A stretch of 64,000 nucleotides of DNA from Stereum hirsutum FP-91666 SS1 (taxonomy: Eukaryota > Basidiomycota > Agaricomycetes > Russulales > Stereaceae): positions 193,903-257,902 of the forward strand of contig NW_006763139.1 in assembly GCF_000264905.1 (NCBI RefSeq), read 5' to 3'. This document shows, piece after piece, positions 45,384 to 58,400 of the stretch (position 1 is its first letter; every line of letters begins with the position of its first letter). Under the pieces are notes generated by a model, which was given only the letters and a program-made list of their open reading frames with translations, searched no databases and was not told the DNA's origin. Made by a program: the position numbers and the translations under genes.

Positions 45384-45861
45384 ATTACACTATATGGCAA
45401 TTATGGAAATATATATCATTTTATCTGTCCGGGACTAGACATGTATGGCGGCTATCATTCGTTTGAACAGATAATAATGAGCGATTTAAGCAATCGCCAT
45501 ATAAATGTCCTTCGAAGAATAGGACACAGCGGACAGAAAGAATGGCGCCCTCATATGGATGTGCGATAATGACCAAGCCCAAACTCGGTCCTCGTTATCA
45601 ACACGATACACCCTTCTTCCGAGAGACTGGACAATCTCTGTTTCGTCTCGAAGGCATGTGTATACGTTGGCTGTCTCGGAATTAGCTCATTCCTCGATAC
45701 CTTCCTTCTGTTCATACAGATTTAAACACGAAACCATTGGGTTGCAATTCGGACACACCATAGCCAGGTGATCGGCGTGGATATTTTCACACGGACAATA
45801 TATTATACGACGGTCAAGGACTAATGTTCACAAGTCATACCGTCTAGCGTCAGACTAGGAA

Positions 45862-46992
45862 CTACGTGATAGTGGCGGGGGTAAAGATTTCTGCAGGCGT
45901 TCTTCATCGAAGAGGACGATGAGAAATGGAAGAGTGGATATAATGCGTACTAGACTGACCTTGGGCACTGTCCAAAGGGAGATTAATCGCTTCAACAACG
46001 GTATGACCTATACTCTCCATCTCGGAATATCTATCGTCCACTAAAGTTCTCTTGAGGAATGCGCCAATCTGTCCGCGCTATAACAAAACTGGATGAGACT
46101 CTTTACGACGGTAGAATATGTATACTAACCGAACCCGATATTGTAGCAAGCCTTATAATCCTGTTGAATGAGAAATAGACCACGGCACGAGGAATGGAAT
46201 CCTCTGCACGATACACAGTGACGTCTATAAACACATTGACATCTAAAAGATCCCCTCGGCGTAGATCGTGCACGGACAGAGGATGAAAGAGACCAGACAG
46301 CGCATCGAGTCGGAGCACACTCAGTGGGGCGACGGAGGAGCCCTATTCCATGATCAATACCGCGCTGCATGATTCTGACCCGGGAAACACTTACACTCTC
46401 TGGTTGGCGACGACGAAGATAAATAGCAGTGGGTAGACATGAATGGGAAGGCGGCAACGATAACTGGGCTTTGCAGGCATCGGCAATTCTTCGAAGTGCT
46501 ATGATCTGCTCTTCGAACTTCTCCTTATCGTTGTCATTACCGTGAACAAGTTTCATCCAGCGCACTCGTTCATCCCCGACGCACTTGGGTCGTCTAAACA
46601 TATGTTGTTAGAGCCTTCTGTAACCGACACGATAAAGTCAATACGTACGAGACATAGATCCCGTGAATGAGAGCACCAATGTTGAGTATGCCTTGGATTC
46701 GAATCTCGACGTGTGATGGAGAAGGAGAAGATATCGAATGGGAATATACGACTCGAAAGGGATAATTGAGGAAATCACGGTCCTCGCAACCATCGGAGAT
46801 CAATTGCAGCCACCGTAATATTCCTGAAGGGGTCGTCGGGACATATGATTGGTCGGCTGTGCTAGAAGAATTGTCGGAGGTGGATACGACGCGTAGTAGA
46901 GCGACACCAGTTTTCCCTGTAAGCGGGGGTCACGATAAGACATAGCCTGATAACATGACAGTGAAGAAAAGCGCACAACGAATAACAGACAT
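45862..46992 (-). CDS. Family B member 2 (uncharacterised)
   Basis: Six exons, 46992-46977, 46916-46649, 46593-46395, 46342-46130, 46068-45960 and 45890-45862, total 834 nt and 277 residues. The first exon is 16 nt (MSVIR plus one base), as in members 1 and 4. Blocks matching member 1: KTGVALLRVVSTS, FLNYPFRVVYSHS with VEIRIQGILNIGAL, FEEQIIALRRIADACKAQL ending LRRRQPES, and DLRRGDLLDVNVFIDVTV with PRAVVYFSFNRIIRLAT. The C-terminal two exons (IGAFLKRTLVDDRY...) are unique to this member. Same strand as members 1 and 3. Function unknown. Confidence 0.75.
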
Positions 46993-47328
46993 TCCGGAGA
47001 GTGGATCAAACGTGATATCCAGGCTGACTATTTAAAAGCATGCAACGAATGGGTCGATTCAAACAAGAATAAGCGAGGGTGGACTTCTCTTAACGCGCAC
47101 TATGTCATTGCCTAGATCCCTTTAGTCAGACGAGCCATCTGGGCGGTGGAAACTTAGAACATCATCGAAGAAAGCGTCGTTTTCTCTGGAATGATCGAAT
47201 ACAAATTTGTCATCTCTATAAACCAAAACTCGTTACCAGCACGAGGGCGTATGATAGCTATAGAGAGGATCTGTGAATATTCACTAAACATAAAAGAAAG
47301 GGTACCAAAAATCGGCGAAGATACGTAC

Positions 47329-48160
47329 CTAGATTATCATCGTCCAAATATATCGCCGAAGCTCCCTCTCCCCGAAAACATCACGAGGCTCATTGCCAGA
47401 CTTCAGATACCACCACAAAGATCGACCAAGCTGAATCTCGTCTATTCTTTGCATGACCTCCCACATCCCATCCTCAGGACCATTCAGGACCACAAGGACT
47501 TGCCCTCGAATCGGAGGATGTTCAGCAGGCTTCACGATGTTGGCGATTGGGTTAAGAGCACCAGTCGTGTTAGATGTATCGGCATAAAAAGCGTAGTACC
47601 AGTCATCGATGCGCGAGTCACGATCGTAAGCGTTCGTAAAACAAACTGCTTCCTTCGAACCAACGAGATCGTGCAATGATTGAGCGGTAACGGCGCCATC
47701 TCGGTCAAAGTCGACGGCGCAAAGGTCGAGATGGTCGATCAGAGAGGTTGGATCTTTCAAGGGGGATAAATGATATGCGTCGGGGTGGATGACGATACCC
47801 GACCAATGGAGATCGAGAAGCGGGTCAGGAGGAATGGGGTCGTGTTGCATTCTGGTGTGTAAAGAGGTTACTTGCTACAGGATAGCGTCAATTGTTAGTA
47901 TCTACAGAGCGCACGCAGTAACATCAAAAGTGTCTTTACCGGAAGTGTGATTCGCCAGGTAGGATTGTCTCTCTTGATCTGCTGGTACACCCACGGCATG
48001 CTATTCTTCTCCGTGGGCCACGTTGCGAAGACGTGTAATAATGCGTTGCAGATTTCAGAATCGGGCGGGTCGTACATTGTATGCTGTTGTGTTGGAAGAA
48101 TCTTCGTATGCAGACAGGGCTTGATATACTCGAGTGCAACAGAGTCGAGACTAATCCAGG
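47329..48160 (-). CDS. Conserved uncharacterised protein (5' end unresolved)
   Basis: Exon 47874-47329 and an upstream exon of about 48160-47940 join in phase. The upstream part reads SLDSVALEYIKPCLHTKILP and YDPPDSEICNALLHVFATWP. The long exon has DPIPPDPLLDLHWSGIVIHP, DWYYAFYADTSNTTGALNPI, IRGQVLVVLNGPEDG and LGRSLWWYLKSG followed by VFGERELRRY. From memory the WWY-x-x-SG...VFGEREL combination recurs in unnamed agaricomycete proteins. The initiating exon was not found, so the true start may be further right. No membrane segments. Confidence 0.5.
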
Positions 48161-48375
48161 CTGTAGAGGTGACAATCTATCTGTATATTCATGATCTGGA
48201 TCAGCAGCCTGCATAAGAACAAAAGATATGCTCTCGTGGTGAAAATGAGAGTACACGTAAATGGATCGTTACAAAAGATCTTGAGGGTTGTGGAGCTGGA
48301 GGAAAGACGGCAGACGCAGCCTAATAGACGGTACGATACGGCGGCACGTATGGCCAGGAAACGGGACAAGCTCTA

Positions 48376-48620
48376 CTACCATTTTATCTCCCCCATGGCG
48401 CGCGAAAGCCGACTAGATGATGGATAACAGCACACTTCTCCTCGTGTATAACACGGCCTAAAACCTGATGAGTCATTCCTATTGAAAGAATCAAAAATTA
48501 CATACATGCACGACTCTCCTGTAGTAGGAGAGGCCCCTATACATCTCGTCTTCTTTGACCTACACGAGAGACAGGCAACTAGAGTGGGCAATGCAGGCTC
48601 TAGGTCTCGATAGTCACTCT
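48376..48620 (-). CDS. Stand-alone Zn2Cys6 fungal zinc cluster
   Basis: Two exons (about 48620-48506 and 48457-48376) joined across a 48-nt intron give CLSCRSKKTRC, then CMPCYTRGEVCC. The spacing is C-x2-C-x6-C-x10-C-x2-C-x6-C, the binuclear zinc cluster of fungal transcription factors, with the usual basic residues between the second and third Cys. The intron falls between the fourth and fifth Cys. The protein ends only 14 residues after the cluster (MGEIKW then stop), so no linker, dimerisation helix or activation domain follows. The start is uncertain because the open frame extends upstream to a TTG at 48651. It may be a remnant, a truncated regulator, or part of a larger gene whose other exons I could not place. 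Confidence 0.55.
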
Positions 48621-48651
48621 GAGATTCGATGGGTACTGAACTCGGTCGCAA

Positions 48652-49347
48652 CGAGAGCCTTGTAAACTAATAAGACACAATGAAGTTTTCAGGTGAATAG
48701 ACAAGTACCTTTCATGAGCATGTTGCCTAGAAAAGGAACTTGGCGGTACCACGGAATCCGAAGTGGCCCACGAAAGGGGGTGAAGTCGGAAAGGCTGGAG
48801 ATAGTAGAAACCCAGTATGGATTCAGTTGAGTACGATGACAGTATCACCAGAGGTACAGACGTCTGGTGCGGATACCCGAAAATCATTTTCTGTTGGGTC
48901 ATTCTGTGGCACAACGATCCCCGATTCCGCTGAACAGAGCTGGCTGAGGACTTCTATCTGGACCTCGATTTCGCACTGTAAAGACTTTACATGGTTAAGA
49001 AGGCGAAGCAGAGTGTTCTGCAATGGGGTCAATAGTACTACGCTTATATGAGTAAACCTCACTCACCAAAATGCGTCTGTTTGTGTCCATGGACGATACA
49101 GTCAAGTGTCGTCAGGTTCAAGTCGCGCCCAATGGCAGTGCGCTTCGGATAGTGATCGCGTCACGTGAAGAGCGGGTGGCACAAGTAATCACGCCACTCA
49201 ATTGCGATATCCACGGCCGACAAAGAGACATTAACAGAAACGTAGCCTTTTATTTTTATAAAGTAAGAAAGAAGCTGGTTTTTTTTTAATATGTAGACGG
49301 AATCAGAGTGATAAGACGCAAAAAGGAGACAAAGGAAGGAGGAAAAA
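48652..49347. other. No gene recognised
   Basis: About 700 bases between the zinc cluster and family B member 3. A 103-codon plus-strand ORF (48740-49051) and its antisense shadow have no signature. Confidence 0.35.
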
Positions 49348-50953
49348 CTAGATCGACACCGCAAACTCCCGAGAAACTGGATCCGAAGACAAAGCGGTAG
49401 CCTCTGGTCCTGCCTTCAACAATGAGATGGAAGACAATTCAAACATAGCTTTATACTCCACAAATCCCTTCTTCTTCGCCCTAGATTTCTCAGCCCACGA
49501 CTTATTAGGATTAACATCTGCCGTCGAGAAGCGAGAAATCTCAGCCTCTACGAGAACCAAATCTCCTTCTTTCAAGTCCTCGACGTCCACACGAGGCATC
49601 TGAGTCTTGAGCGTATAACGCCGGGTCGCATCGTAACACTCCTTAAAGGGCTGTATCTAGAAACAACATTATAATCGATGCACATCAGCAAGCGTCGGGA
49701 TGAGCATTCACTATAAAAAGGACGTACCGCCATCTCTCGTTGTCGAGGAAGCTGCTTTTGTTGCCAACGCGACGCATATATACGGCGGTGTGCCGTGTCA
49801 ATGGCTAAATGGATAAGCTGAGACAAGTGCCGAACGATAGAGACAAGAGAAAGACTCACGTTCCTGTGGTTTCGAAAAGTCATGCAAGACTTTGAAGTTG
49901 GTATGCAGACTATGCTCTGTCAGAGGTGCCAAGGCCACCGATACCTTCTTCTTTGGAGACCCATCGGGTTCAAACATGTAGTGGCGTCCGATGAGCGCGG
50001 TAATCCAGACTGTGACGGGCATGTCATGTCCACGAATACACAGCTTGTTCGCTGAAGCATTCTCTGAACCGCCCCAGGATAAGTCTGCGATTGGAAGACA
50101 TGAAATGGAATAGACGTGATCCTTTTCGTTCTTGTACTGTAAAAGAGCCGTGACTCGACTGAGACGAAAAACAGTCAACTTCGATATGGAGACATCACTG
50201 ACAGCGTACGAACCTCTGAAGTTTGGGCCCAAAATGCCCAGGGATAACGTACGTGGTGATAGGGTTCGTAACAGGACCTACTGGGGCTGTGGAAGGTGGA
50301 GGACTGGAAGGCGATTTGGATCGATCGGATCCATGCGAATCGGAAAGCGAATTCCACGGTGGAGACGATGGTGGGACGTCGTCGGATGTTGTGCCTTCTG
50401 GGACGTGCTCTTTCTCGTTGGAGTTCGACGAGAGAGGGTTTGGGTCTTGGTCAGAGGTGCTATCTTGGTTAAGATGATGCTCATCCTGGGCGGAGGCATT
50501 GACCTCGCCCGAATGGTCCTCTTCGTCCGGTGGGCTACGCCACGAAATCAGAAGGAAAATGCCTATAACACAGATCATTGACGCACCTTCGATCGACATC
50601 AGGGTCAACCCTTCAATCTCTGTAAGTACAATAACATAGAAGTGCATTAAAAACGAGCTGACCTTGCAGTATCATGATAATTTGCTGGACTATCAGGAGG
50701 AGGACTAAGATTCTCATCATCACTATAGAAATGTAGGTCAGTCAAAAAGTTTGAATACACAAAGACGTCGAATTCACGAATTCGTGTCTTGTATGATTCT
50801 AGCGGCTCTTCAAAGCAGATGTCAGCATACACACGCACTAAAAATCAAAAATGAAACGCACCTCGTCCGTTTGGCAGGACCCTTATTCGTCTCAGGGGGA
50901 TGCTGATCGTGTGTGTCGATGATTGATTGTAAAGAACGTTTAGCTGGTGCCAT
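49348..50953 (-). CDS. Family B member 3, diverged, with long N-terminal extension
   Basis: Eight exons of about 50953-50862, 50807-50778, 50722-50663, 50610-50587, 50534-50214, 50158-49860, 49804-49728 and 49656-49348, roughly 403 residues. Start MAPAKRSLQSIIDTHDQ. The first 170 residues are acidic and Ser/Pro-rich (DDENLSPPPDSPANYHD, PSSPPWNSLSDSHGSD), probably disordered. The rest resembles the other members: RVTALLQYKNEKDHVYSISC, GHDMPVTVWITALIGRHYMF, IDTAHRRIYASRWQQKQ, and the end VEDLKEGDLVLVEAEISRF with VEYKAMFELSSISLL matching the RGDL...FSFNR core. Every intron is 47-58 nt once the correct donors are used. This member keeps the core but lacks the 16-nt first exon. Confidence 0.62.
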
Positions 50954-51944
50954 ATGTAAAAGATACCGGAAAACTCGACAAATACCTTCGTCCTTTATAC
51001 AGACCAGTTGCACGCCATATGATGCTGAACACGATGAATCCAATGAAGGCCCACGTATCTCTCACCAGGATACGATGCCATACAGATACGATGTCAAGGC
51101 CACCAAGACGAAGAAAAACGCCTAGAAAGTGGAGCAGAAGATTTCTTTTGCATTCCAGACCACATACAATGATTCGGGTTCAAAACTTCTGGGGACACGA
51201 AAAAATTTAATACCACAACCAAAGCGAAGACCATAAACGTAAATGATGGACTCACGGGGCCATACCAACGATCCCGTGCATTCTATACCTCAAACGCAAG
51301 CACGACTCATAATAAGGCCCATCGAGAACAGAAACAACCTGATGCGGCCGGATAGAGAAGACCAAGAGAGTAAAATCCACTCCAACTATTAAACCTAGGC
51401 ACGACAGATCGTCCAGTGATCACGCTATAGTTCAAAGAAAGAGTGGCCAATGGTGGTCTGCCCACGTAATACCGACATCATCGGTTGAAGAGCACACGAC
51501 CAAGCTCCAGACTAGCGACAAGTAAGTTCAAAGCCAAAAAATTGAGGTATCTCATAGCGTAGAACGAGTGCTGTCAGCAACTCACGTACTACTCCAGAGT
51601 CAACTTAGACACTGGCAGCCACCAATGAGACCATATCAGTTTAGCCCCAAGTCTCGAGGTCTAGGTTCGAAGCGTGATATATTGGGTCGAGGTCATAGAG
51701 CTATGAGACTCGGGATAGGTCACTGACAAGCCAAGATGGGGTAAACGACGAAGGCGACTTGGAAAAGCCAGGAAAGATAATCGAGCGCTCGGCGTGTGAT
51801 ATTGACCAAGAACGTGGCTCTGGGTACGCACAGTGGCGTTGGGTGCCACATGAACCTAACTTGTCGCCTTCCCGTCAATCTCAATGTACAATCCGCGTAT
51901 ATAACAGCCAGGAGAATCAGAGTGACAATGCACATACTAAATTC
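50954..51944. other. Divergent intergenic region between family B members 3 and 4
   Basis: About 1 kb separating two divergently transcribed family B genes. Two overlapping plus-strand ORFs near 50.9-51.2 kb are shadows or chance. No gene recognised. Confidence 0.45.
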
Positions 51945-53094
51945 ATGGCTTTTATACAAGGCATGACATTACTTAGTTCCTTTCTGACTTGCAAACTGAA
52001 CCGAATCACTCATGACTTTTCTATCTTTCTGCTAGATCCTATCACTCTCGGTCTCGTCCGCGACGACTACCCTTGCGACATTGCGCGCAACTCTTCGGAA
52101 CGCACTGAATGGAACGACATGCCCAAGGAATCATACGTGCCGATTGGCATCGACGACCTGTTCGACTGGGTCAAGCTCCAGGAACTTACCTATTCGTCGG
52201 ATCCCTCGCGGAAATGGGAGATTGTGCACGTACCCCGTCCGATGAGCGACAGTTCACCGGGTCGTGTATCTCTCCAACGTATGACCATCCGCGTCTTCGG
52301 CATCGTTGGGAATCTCAATCTAATGAATCTAGGAAACTGGGATAGGTTAGTAATCTTACTATTCGTCGACTTCGCTGTACTCATTGACTGTCACTTATCC
52401 ACATAGAACTGAAGCCGGCGCTGCAAAGGCGATGCAGTTCATCTCCCTCAGAGCAGGTCCCTTCCAACTGCAGTTCACTGCACAGCAAGCAGCACTCTCC
52501 GATCTTCGAAAGATGGTCTTCAAGCTTCTCGGAGAGCACGAACCGACCAACGGATACAATCCCGATGAAATGTTCTTTCACCGAAGGGCGCTCAATAAGG
52601 TGCGTGTTATGAACCTCATCGACTACCTACATTAACATCGCAACTGTCAGGTTGATGGCTACGGTTTCCAGCGTCCTCTTGCGCCCCTCGATTCTGATGA
52701 GGCTCGCCTCGCATCCATCGCCAGCCGCTGGACCCCGGCAACATCGCCTTCATACGGCCGGAAAATCCACGACGGATCCATCAAGAGGAGTAGTCCTGGA
52801 GTTTTTAACCGCGGTGACTTTGTCGACGTTACCGCAGCAATCGACATCGCATCACTCGGAAGATCGCCCAGGGATCGCAAGACAAACGTCCATTTCTCTT
52901 TCACTCGGATTGTGAGACTCGCCACAGCTGACGACCTCGCTGAGGTGACAAACAGTCTTTCGAGCACGATAACCGCACGCTAACATTCTCCTCAGGTACT
53001 CGGCCAATCCGTTCCAAATGCAGCTGATGTTCCGGACATCGAAGATCAAACGCTCGACTTTGAAGAGGAGATAGATGATGACTCGATCCAATAA
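51945..53094 (+). CDS. Family B member 4, with a probable GC-AG first intron
   Basis: Exons 51945-51960, 52036-52345, 52407-52599, 52651-52944 and 52996-53094 give 912 nt and 303 residues. The 16-nt first exon (MAFIQ plus one base) has the same length and phase as in members 1 and 2, but the donor reads CAAG|GCATGA, a GC-AG intron. Exon 3 is 193 nt, identical in length to member 1. Blocks: DPITLGLVRDDYPCDIARN, VPIGIDDLFDWVKLQELTY then RKWEIVHVP, FTAQQAALSDLRKMVFKLL, and VFNRGDFVDVTAAIDIAS with TNVHFSFTRIVRLAT. The acidic C-terminus is DFEEEIDDDSIQ. This is the only family B member on the plus strand. Function unknown. Confidence 0.75.
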
Positions 53095-53221
53095 GGTTAC
53101 TTTACTTGATGTTCTATAACAATCGTAGACTCTGTCCCGTTGAAAAAGAGAATATACACGCCAAGGTTTGCTGACTCCACTCGCGATGCTCGAAAATTTT
53201 ATATTGTACAAAATGCATAGT

Positions 53222-54930
53222 TTAGAAAGCTGTAGTAAACAATACGTCAAGCTCTGATATAAATGAGTCCAAATCCCCACCGCGAATCGGACCAGCCTCG
53301 ACTTGTAACAGACGATCTCTGACTATGCCAAAGGGACAAGGGAGAAGTGTGGAGAGAAGGGTGCGTATATCCATGCGTGTGTTCTCCTCTAATGGTCCCG
53401 TATAGATATATCGGATCGTATGAAGGCACAGAAAACGTATCGGATTGAACAGAACCAACTGTATGAGCCAAGAAAGAAATTCAAGGTTGCCAGTGCATAT
53501 CAATGTAGTCAAAGATGACCAATTGCAACACAGAAGAAGGTCCACGAGTGACATTGTGTCAAGGAGAGCCACGGTGGATGGAGATCCAGTGCCGAGGACG
53601 TCGCGCACTTGCGTAAGATAGAAACTGGATGCATCGTCGTCCACAGTGCGTGACTATAAAAAGTTAAGTCAGACACAAAATCAGAGAATGTAGAATGTGT
53701 GCGCACTGAAGGATGACTTCGATGATCAAATTCCCACGAAGCATGTATAGTCAGTCTACGTCTCGGTGTGTACATGCTATAAGTAACAACACGAAAGAGT
53801 ATGGGATCGAGTAGAAGTTGTTGGCAATATAGCGAGATCTCGTCGTACAGAGTCGGGACGGAATGAAGGTCAGGGCGCGGTATTGATAGATCAGAATGAG
53901 TGAAGTATAGATGAACCGTAGATAAAGGACGAAGGCCTGGCGGGGAAAGATAGTCGATGGCTGAGCGCATCTGGAACAGATCTCCGGTCAAGTCTAAACC
54001 CCTCAAAAGTGGGACCAATCGAGGCAGTGAAAACGTGGTAGAAGGGAACAACCAAAATCGATCCAAAAACGCCATCGAAGGCCGCACGCAAACGAACAGA
54101 AACTGGAGGCACGGCATTGTCTCCAGTATGGTATGCAGTAGACAATACACTGTAGCCGTGGTATCGGTAGGGGTGTATGAGTCGTCAAGCCGAAAAGATA
54201 CCAAGGTGGATAGCCGGATAAGACGAATAAAATGTGGCGTAAGACCAAAACTATCAAGGCGCAAAGCCCGTGATCTCGCAAAAAAAAGATAATGAAGAAC
54301 GAAGAAAGGAACAAGCAACCCATCCGTGGGTGGCTGTAGAATGACCTCACGTCCGTACGACATGACCGCAAGTCCCTCCGAGTTCCAAGACAAAGAAATC
54401 ACAGACCACACGTCTGGAGGGAAGGAGGCTATAGTCAAGATGGCAGACAGTGGATATGTGGAGGTAGATGCAGTGGCAGATACAGCGCGCTGATGAAGAA
54501 CAGCATGATGCCATGACTGGACGATAGAAGAACGCGGCTCTTCTGCCGCGTTGTCTCCTCCCTGGAAGCAAGTGGATGTTCCCAGAGACCAATCTGAGAA
54601 CGACGCGCTGAATCAAAAAAAAAATAGGGAGTATACTCACCGCAGAAAGTACGCCATGACGTCCACAAGAGGAGATAAATGTAACAACACGACGGACAAT
54701 GTCGATGAGGAAGATTTGCATGATGGTAATAGGATCTCGTCGGCCGTGAGCATTTGTTCGCAAGGAAGTTTCGACATGATTGTCTAAAACTATGGTCGCT
54801 TCTACGTCGTTGGGCATGATCAATCTACCAGGGAGAGAAATATGGATGTCAATACGAACGAGCGACCACCGAGAGGACTTACGATAGAAAAGCAGTGGTG
54901 AAGGTGCAGGAGAAAGAGCGAAGGTTCTGG
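53222..54930 (-). CDS. Uncharacterised F-box/LRR-type protein (5' end uncertain)
   Basis: A long open exon (about 54.57 kb down to 53705) encodes IASFPPDVWSVISLSWNSEG, then leucine-rich sequence such as YLFFARSRALRLDSFGLTPH and LPRLVPLLRGLDLTGDLFQM. A 53-nt intron with a GTGCGC donor joins it to the last exon (SRTVDDDASSFYLTQVRD...), which ends ELDVLFTTAF at 53222. Upstream exons encode IMPNDVEATIVLDNHVETSL and ITIMQIFLIDIVRRVVTFIS. The F-box-like segment and hydrophobic repeats suggest the F-box/LRR proteins common in agaricomycetes, but the F-box is not typical. The start codon was not fixed. Confidence 0.5.
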
Positions 54931-55406
54931 CATCCCCGTTACAATACACTGATATAGGACAATTAGGGGGCACAAAGACAATTCGTCAGACACATCATCA
55001 GAGTCACCTGGCTCTAGTATGACTAAGATCGAAGTCTAGATCACTGCCTCGGATACGGGGAGCGGCATGTTGATATCCATTACGGAGAAAAAGAGAAATC
55101 CACTACTAGCTCATGCCATGTCCAAGCACGTAATACGTATGGCGTAGAATAGCACACCAGAGAAGATTTCGTAGCACTCCGACTAGCGGCTCCTACATAT
55201 GCCTCATCAACAATTGTTCCAGCGGACACGATCACGGCGGATAGAATACGTTGAAAGCCCTATAGCTAGCTTTCAATCTATAGCCATGTCAAACTAAACC
55301 AGCCATAGCAGTATGACATGACGATAGCCAAAGAAAAGGTGTAGTTTGAGACGATCTGAAGCATGCACAAAAGCACATGATCTTCGATAAGATAAGATTA
55401 CCGGCG

Positions 55407-58400
55407 TTACAACGGCGCCCTAAGTGTGTCATGAGATAGACGATCCAGCCTGTCAAACTCGTCTCGTAGATCGTGCGGCAATGGTTTGGTTACTCTAAGT
55501 GTAGGGAACCACCTCAGAATAGCAAGACCTTCCAAAGACTTCACGCGGGATAACATCACGTAGGCACTCTGTGCACTGCGACATCCCGCCAAGTCTACAA
55601 TAACGGTATCCAGAGATCGGCCCTGTGCTTTATAGTCAGTGTAGGCATATGCAGGTAAGAGAGGAAGCTGCCATCGGCTGAACGAGAATTTCGTCTTATC
55701 TTGAGATGTATAGTCTACTGCTGTTCTAGTAGGAAATATAGGAACCACGTCTGGAGGTATGTCTTTAAATCTTAAACCACTGCCCGGAACATACACATAT
55801 GCACATGTTGCGACTTTTGTGCCATCTTCTGCTGTGTCCCACTTGATGTGTTGCACTATACCTTCAGCTCCATTTACTGTCTTATGCCCAATATCAACAT
55901 TATCCGTTATCATCACCTTCATTCCTTCAAATAGGGGCAACTGGCCGAGTGAATCGTGGGTCAAACTAGATCGTAACATGAGCATCTTCCGACGGTGAGC
56001 TCCCTCAAATACCTTTCCGTACCGCTTGTCGGTAGCAACGAAGTAATGTAGTGGTTTACCTGCGGAAGCTGCTTTCACTCTAGCCATTCGCACGTTGATA
56101 GCATCCCGCAAGGTTTTCTCTGCTACAATGATTGGACAATCACGGAATCTGGAGAGGTCAGTACCATTTTTATTTGCTTCATATCGCAGAACATTCAATT
56201 GTCTATCTAACAGAATCTCGTAATCTGAACGCGTGGTCCGCGAACTTCGCCTATCCTGCCCTTGTCCTCTACGAATACGAGAGAGCATGCTAGAATATCC
56301 AGGATCACTGGAATGACGCCAATTCTTTTTCAAGCCTACGACCCGGTTCACTTGCCGCCATAAATACACCCCATACATTGAGGTCTGTCCAGAAATACTC
56401 TGCCCTTGATTCTCCTTGAGAGGATGCACGAGGTCGCGCGAGAATAATGACGATTGAGATACAGGCATCAATTGTCCAAAATCACCCAAAAAAATAACAT
56501 TCACTCCTCCAAAAGGTTTGTCTGACGTTTTGTCCTTCCATCCGCGGGCAGCTTGAAGTCGCTCTGAAACGTGAGCTAAAAATATCGCCCCAATCATAGA
56601 GACCTCATCAATGATCAAGTAATCCACGTCTTTCCATATATTAGTCAATGCTTCCCAATTCACGCGCTGATTGTCCGACTTAGGTAGAAAGGTCAACGCA
56701 TGAATGGTATACCCACCGATAAGGACGGACGCGATACCTGTTGGAGCACTCAACAGAAGCCGAGAGCGAACATGACAACGGGTGAAGAGGTCTACGATGG
56801 CTTTCACTACGTGGCTTTTTCCCGTTCCACCCTCACCACCAACGTACATAATCAATTGCTCTGCTGTTCCTCGCAGAAGGTGATTGCCTACAATGCGCAA
56901 TGCCGCCTCTTGTTCGATGTTCCCGTCGATGTTAAGATCCTTGAGAACCGCAGCAATAACCGCATCTGACGCTCTTCTGTAGGCACTTTCTGGCGATTCC
57001 GAAGGAACCGTAGGTATTGGTGGTGGCCGCGCGCGCTCGCCAAGCAATCTGTCAACATAAGTTCGTGGATCGTAATCTCCATAACATTGATTCTCGGCTT
57101 CTGCCAGGGTCTCACTGCGTGGAGACGCTGTCGGTCTCTTGTCTTTTCCGTACGCATCCATGAGATCTCTCTGTTCTTTCACCCGCTCAGCGGGATACAC
57201 GGAGTTATCAAGTAAGATACCACTCCCTTCATCACTGGGAGACGTGTCCAAGACTCCGGACAGCTCCATGTTCCTTAAAGTGTCCTGCACACGAGTGTCA
57301 GCGTTAAGTATCTTTTCGTTTTGTCTTTCTAATGGATCGTCATCTGTATCCCCTTTCAAAAGCGCTATATCATAACGGTCATCGTTCATGACAGAGAGCT
57401 CAAACAGATCTGCATTGTCTCCCAGCTGATATGATGTCTCCGAGCTATTGATCAAAGGGGCGACTTTCTTAGCACGCCTAGCAGAATCGTAAGATTGCCG
57501 AGCATCTTTACATTCTTGTCCTATATTCATATTTCTTATGACGTTCGCTAAATGCGGAGGGAACGCATACGATTCAAATGCAGCACGCCAATTTTGACCA
57601 GGAAGTCTGATATCAGATGCAGATCTCCACGGCTTGAACAAAATCAACATAAGGCGATACCAGTTCTCCGCCTGGAACTCACTGGACTCTCTACGAGGTA
57701 ACTGAGGGCCTATCAAGACAGGAACCAACCGCTGACCTATTCTGAGTCGATTAACATGTGTATTATATAGCGGGTGCGACTCGTTTAACAATTTCCCTCT
57801 AGCTACTCTGGGATTAAATATTTTGTTCGCTTGGGTACAGGGCTCCATCTCCGTGGTCGCGACGAAATCCCACAGAGCAATACTATCAAAAACGGGTTTC
57901 TTGCTACGCAGCCTATAATCCGTGACAAGACTATGGTGAATAATACCGGCCTTAGTGTAGGCCACAGAAACTTCCTCTGCCATATCGCTTACTCGGTAAG
58001 GTGCGTTTTGGGTACTCGCAGATATATCTACTTCATCGAGGTCATCAACGATGTCCATAGCTGGGAGACTAGCATCAACAGCATCCGGGACAGACACCGC
58101 TCCATCATCGACAGCTTGCACTCCGTCGCTATCTGGTTGACCGTTGGACTTGAAATACCTATCGAACTCTCCCCAGTACAGTGTTTTAAACGTGTGGCTT
58201 TTATAACTATCACCTCCGCCCACGAGATAGCTCATGACTTGCTGGTGCGATATTTCTTGACGGCCCATCATAGCATTGACAACTTTCACCATCAGGCTGC
58301 GTCGCACGCGGTCTGCATCCACTGTTTTATCCTGGTAATATTTCGCTTCATTCTGCCTGATTGCCCAACAAAGCGACTGTAATCCTAAATGCAATGGTAG

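Noticed and set aside
55251..55276. 8-bp inverted repeat as the Helitron 3' terminal hairpin
   Set aside because: No CTRR follows at the usual 10-12 nt on the minus strand, so it is mentioned only as a possibility.
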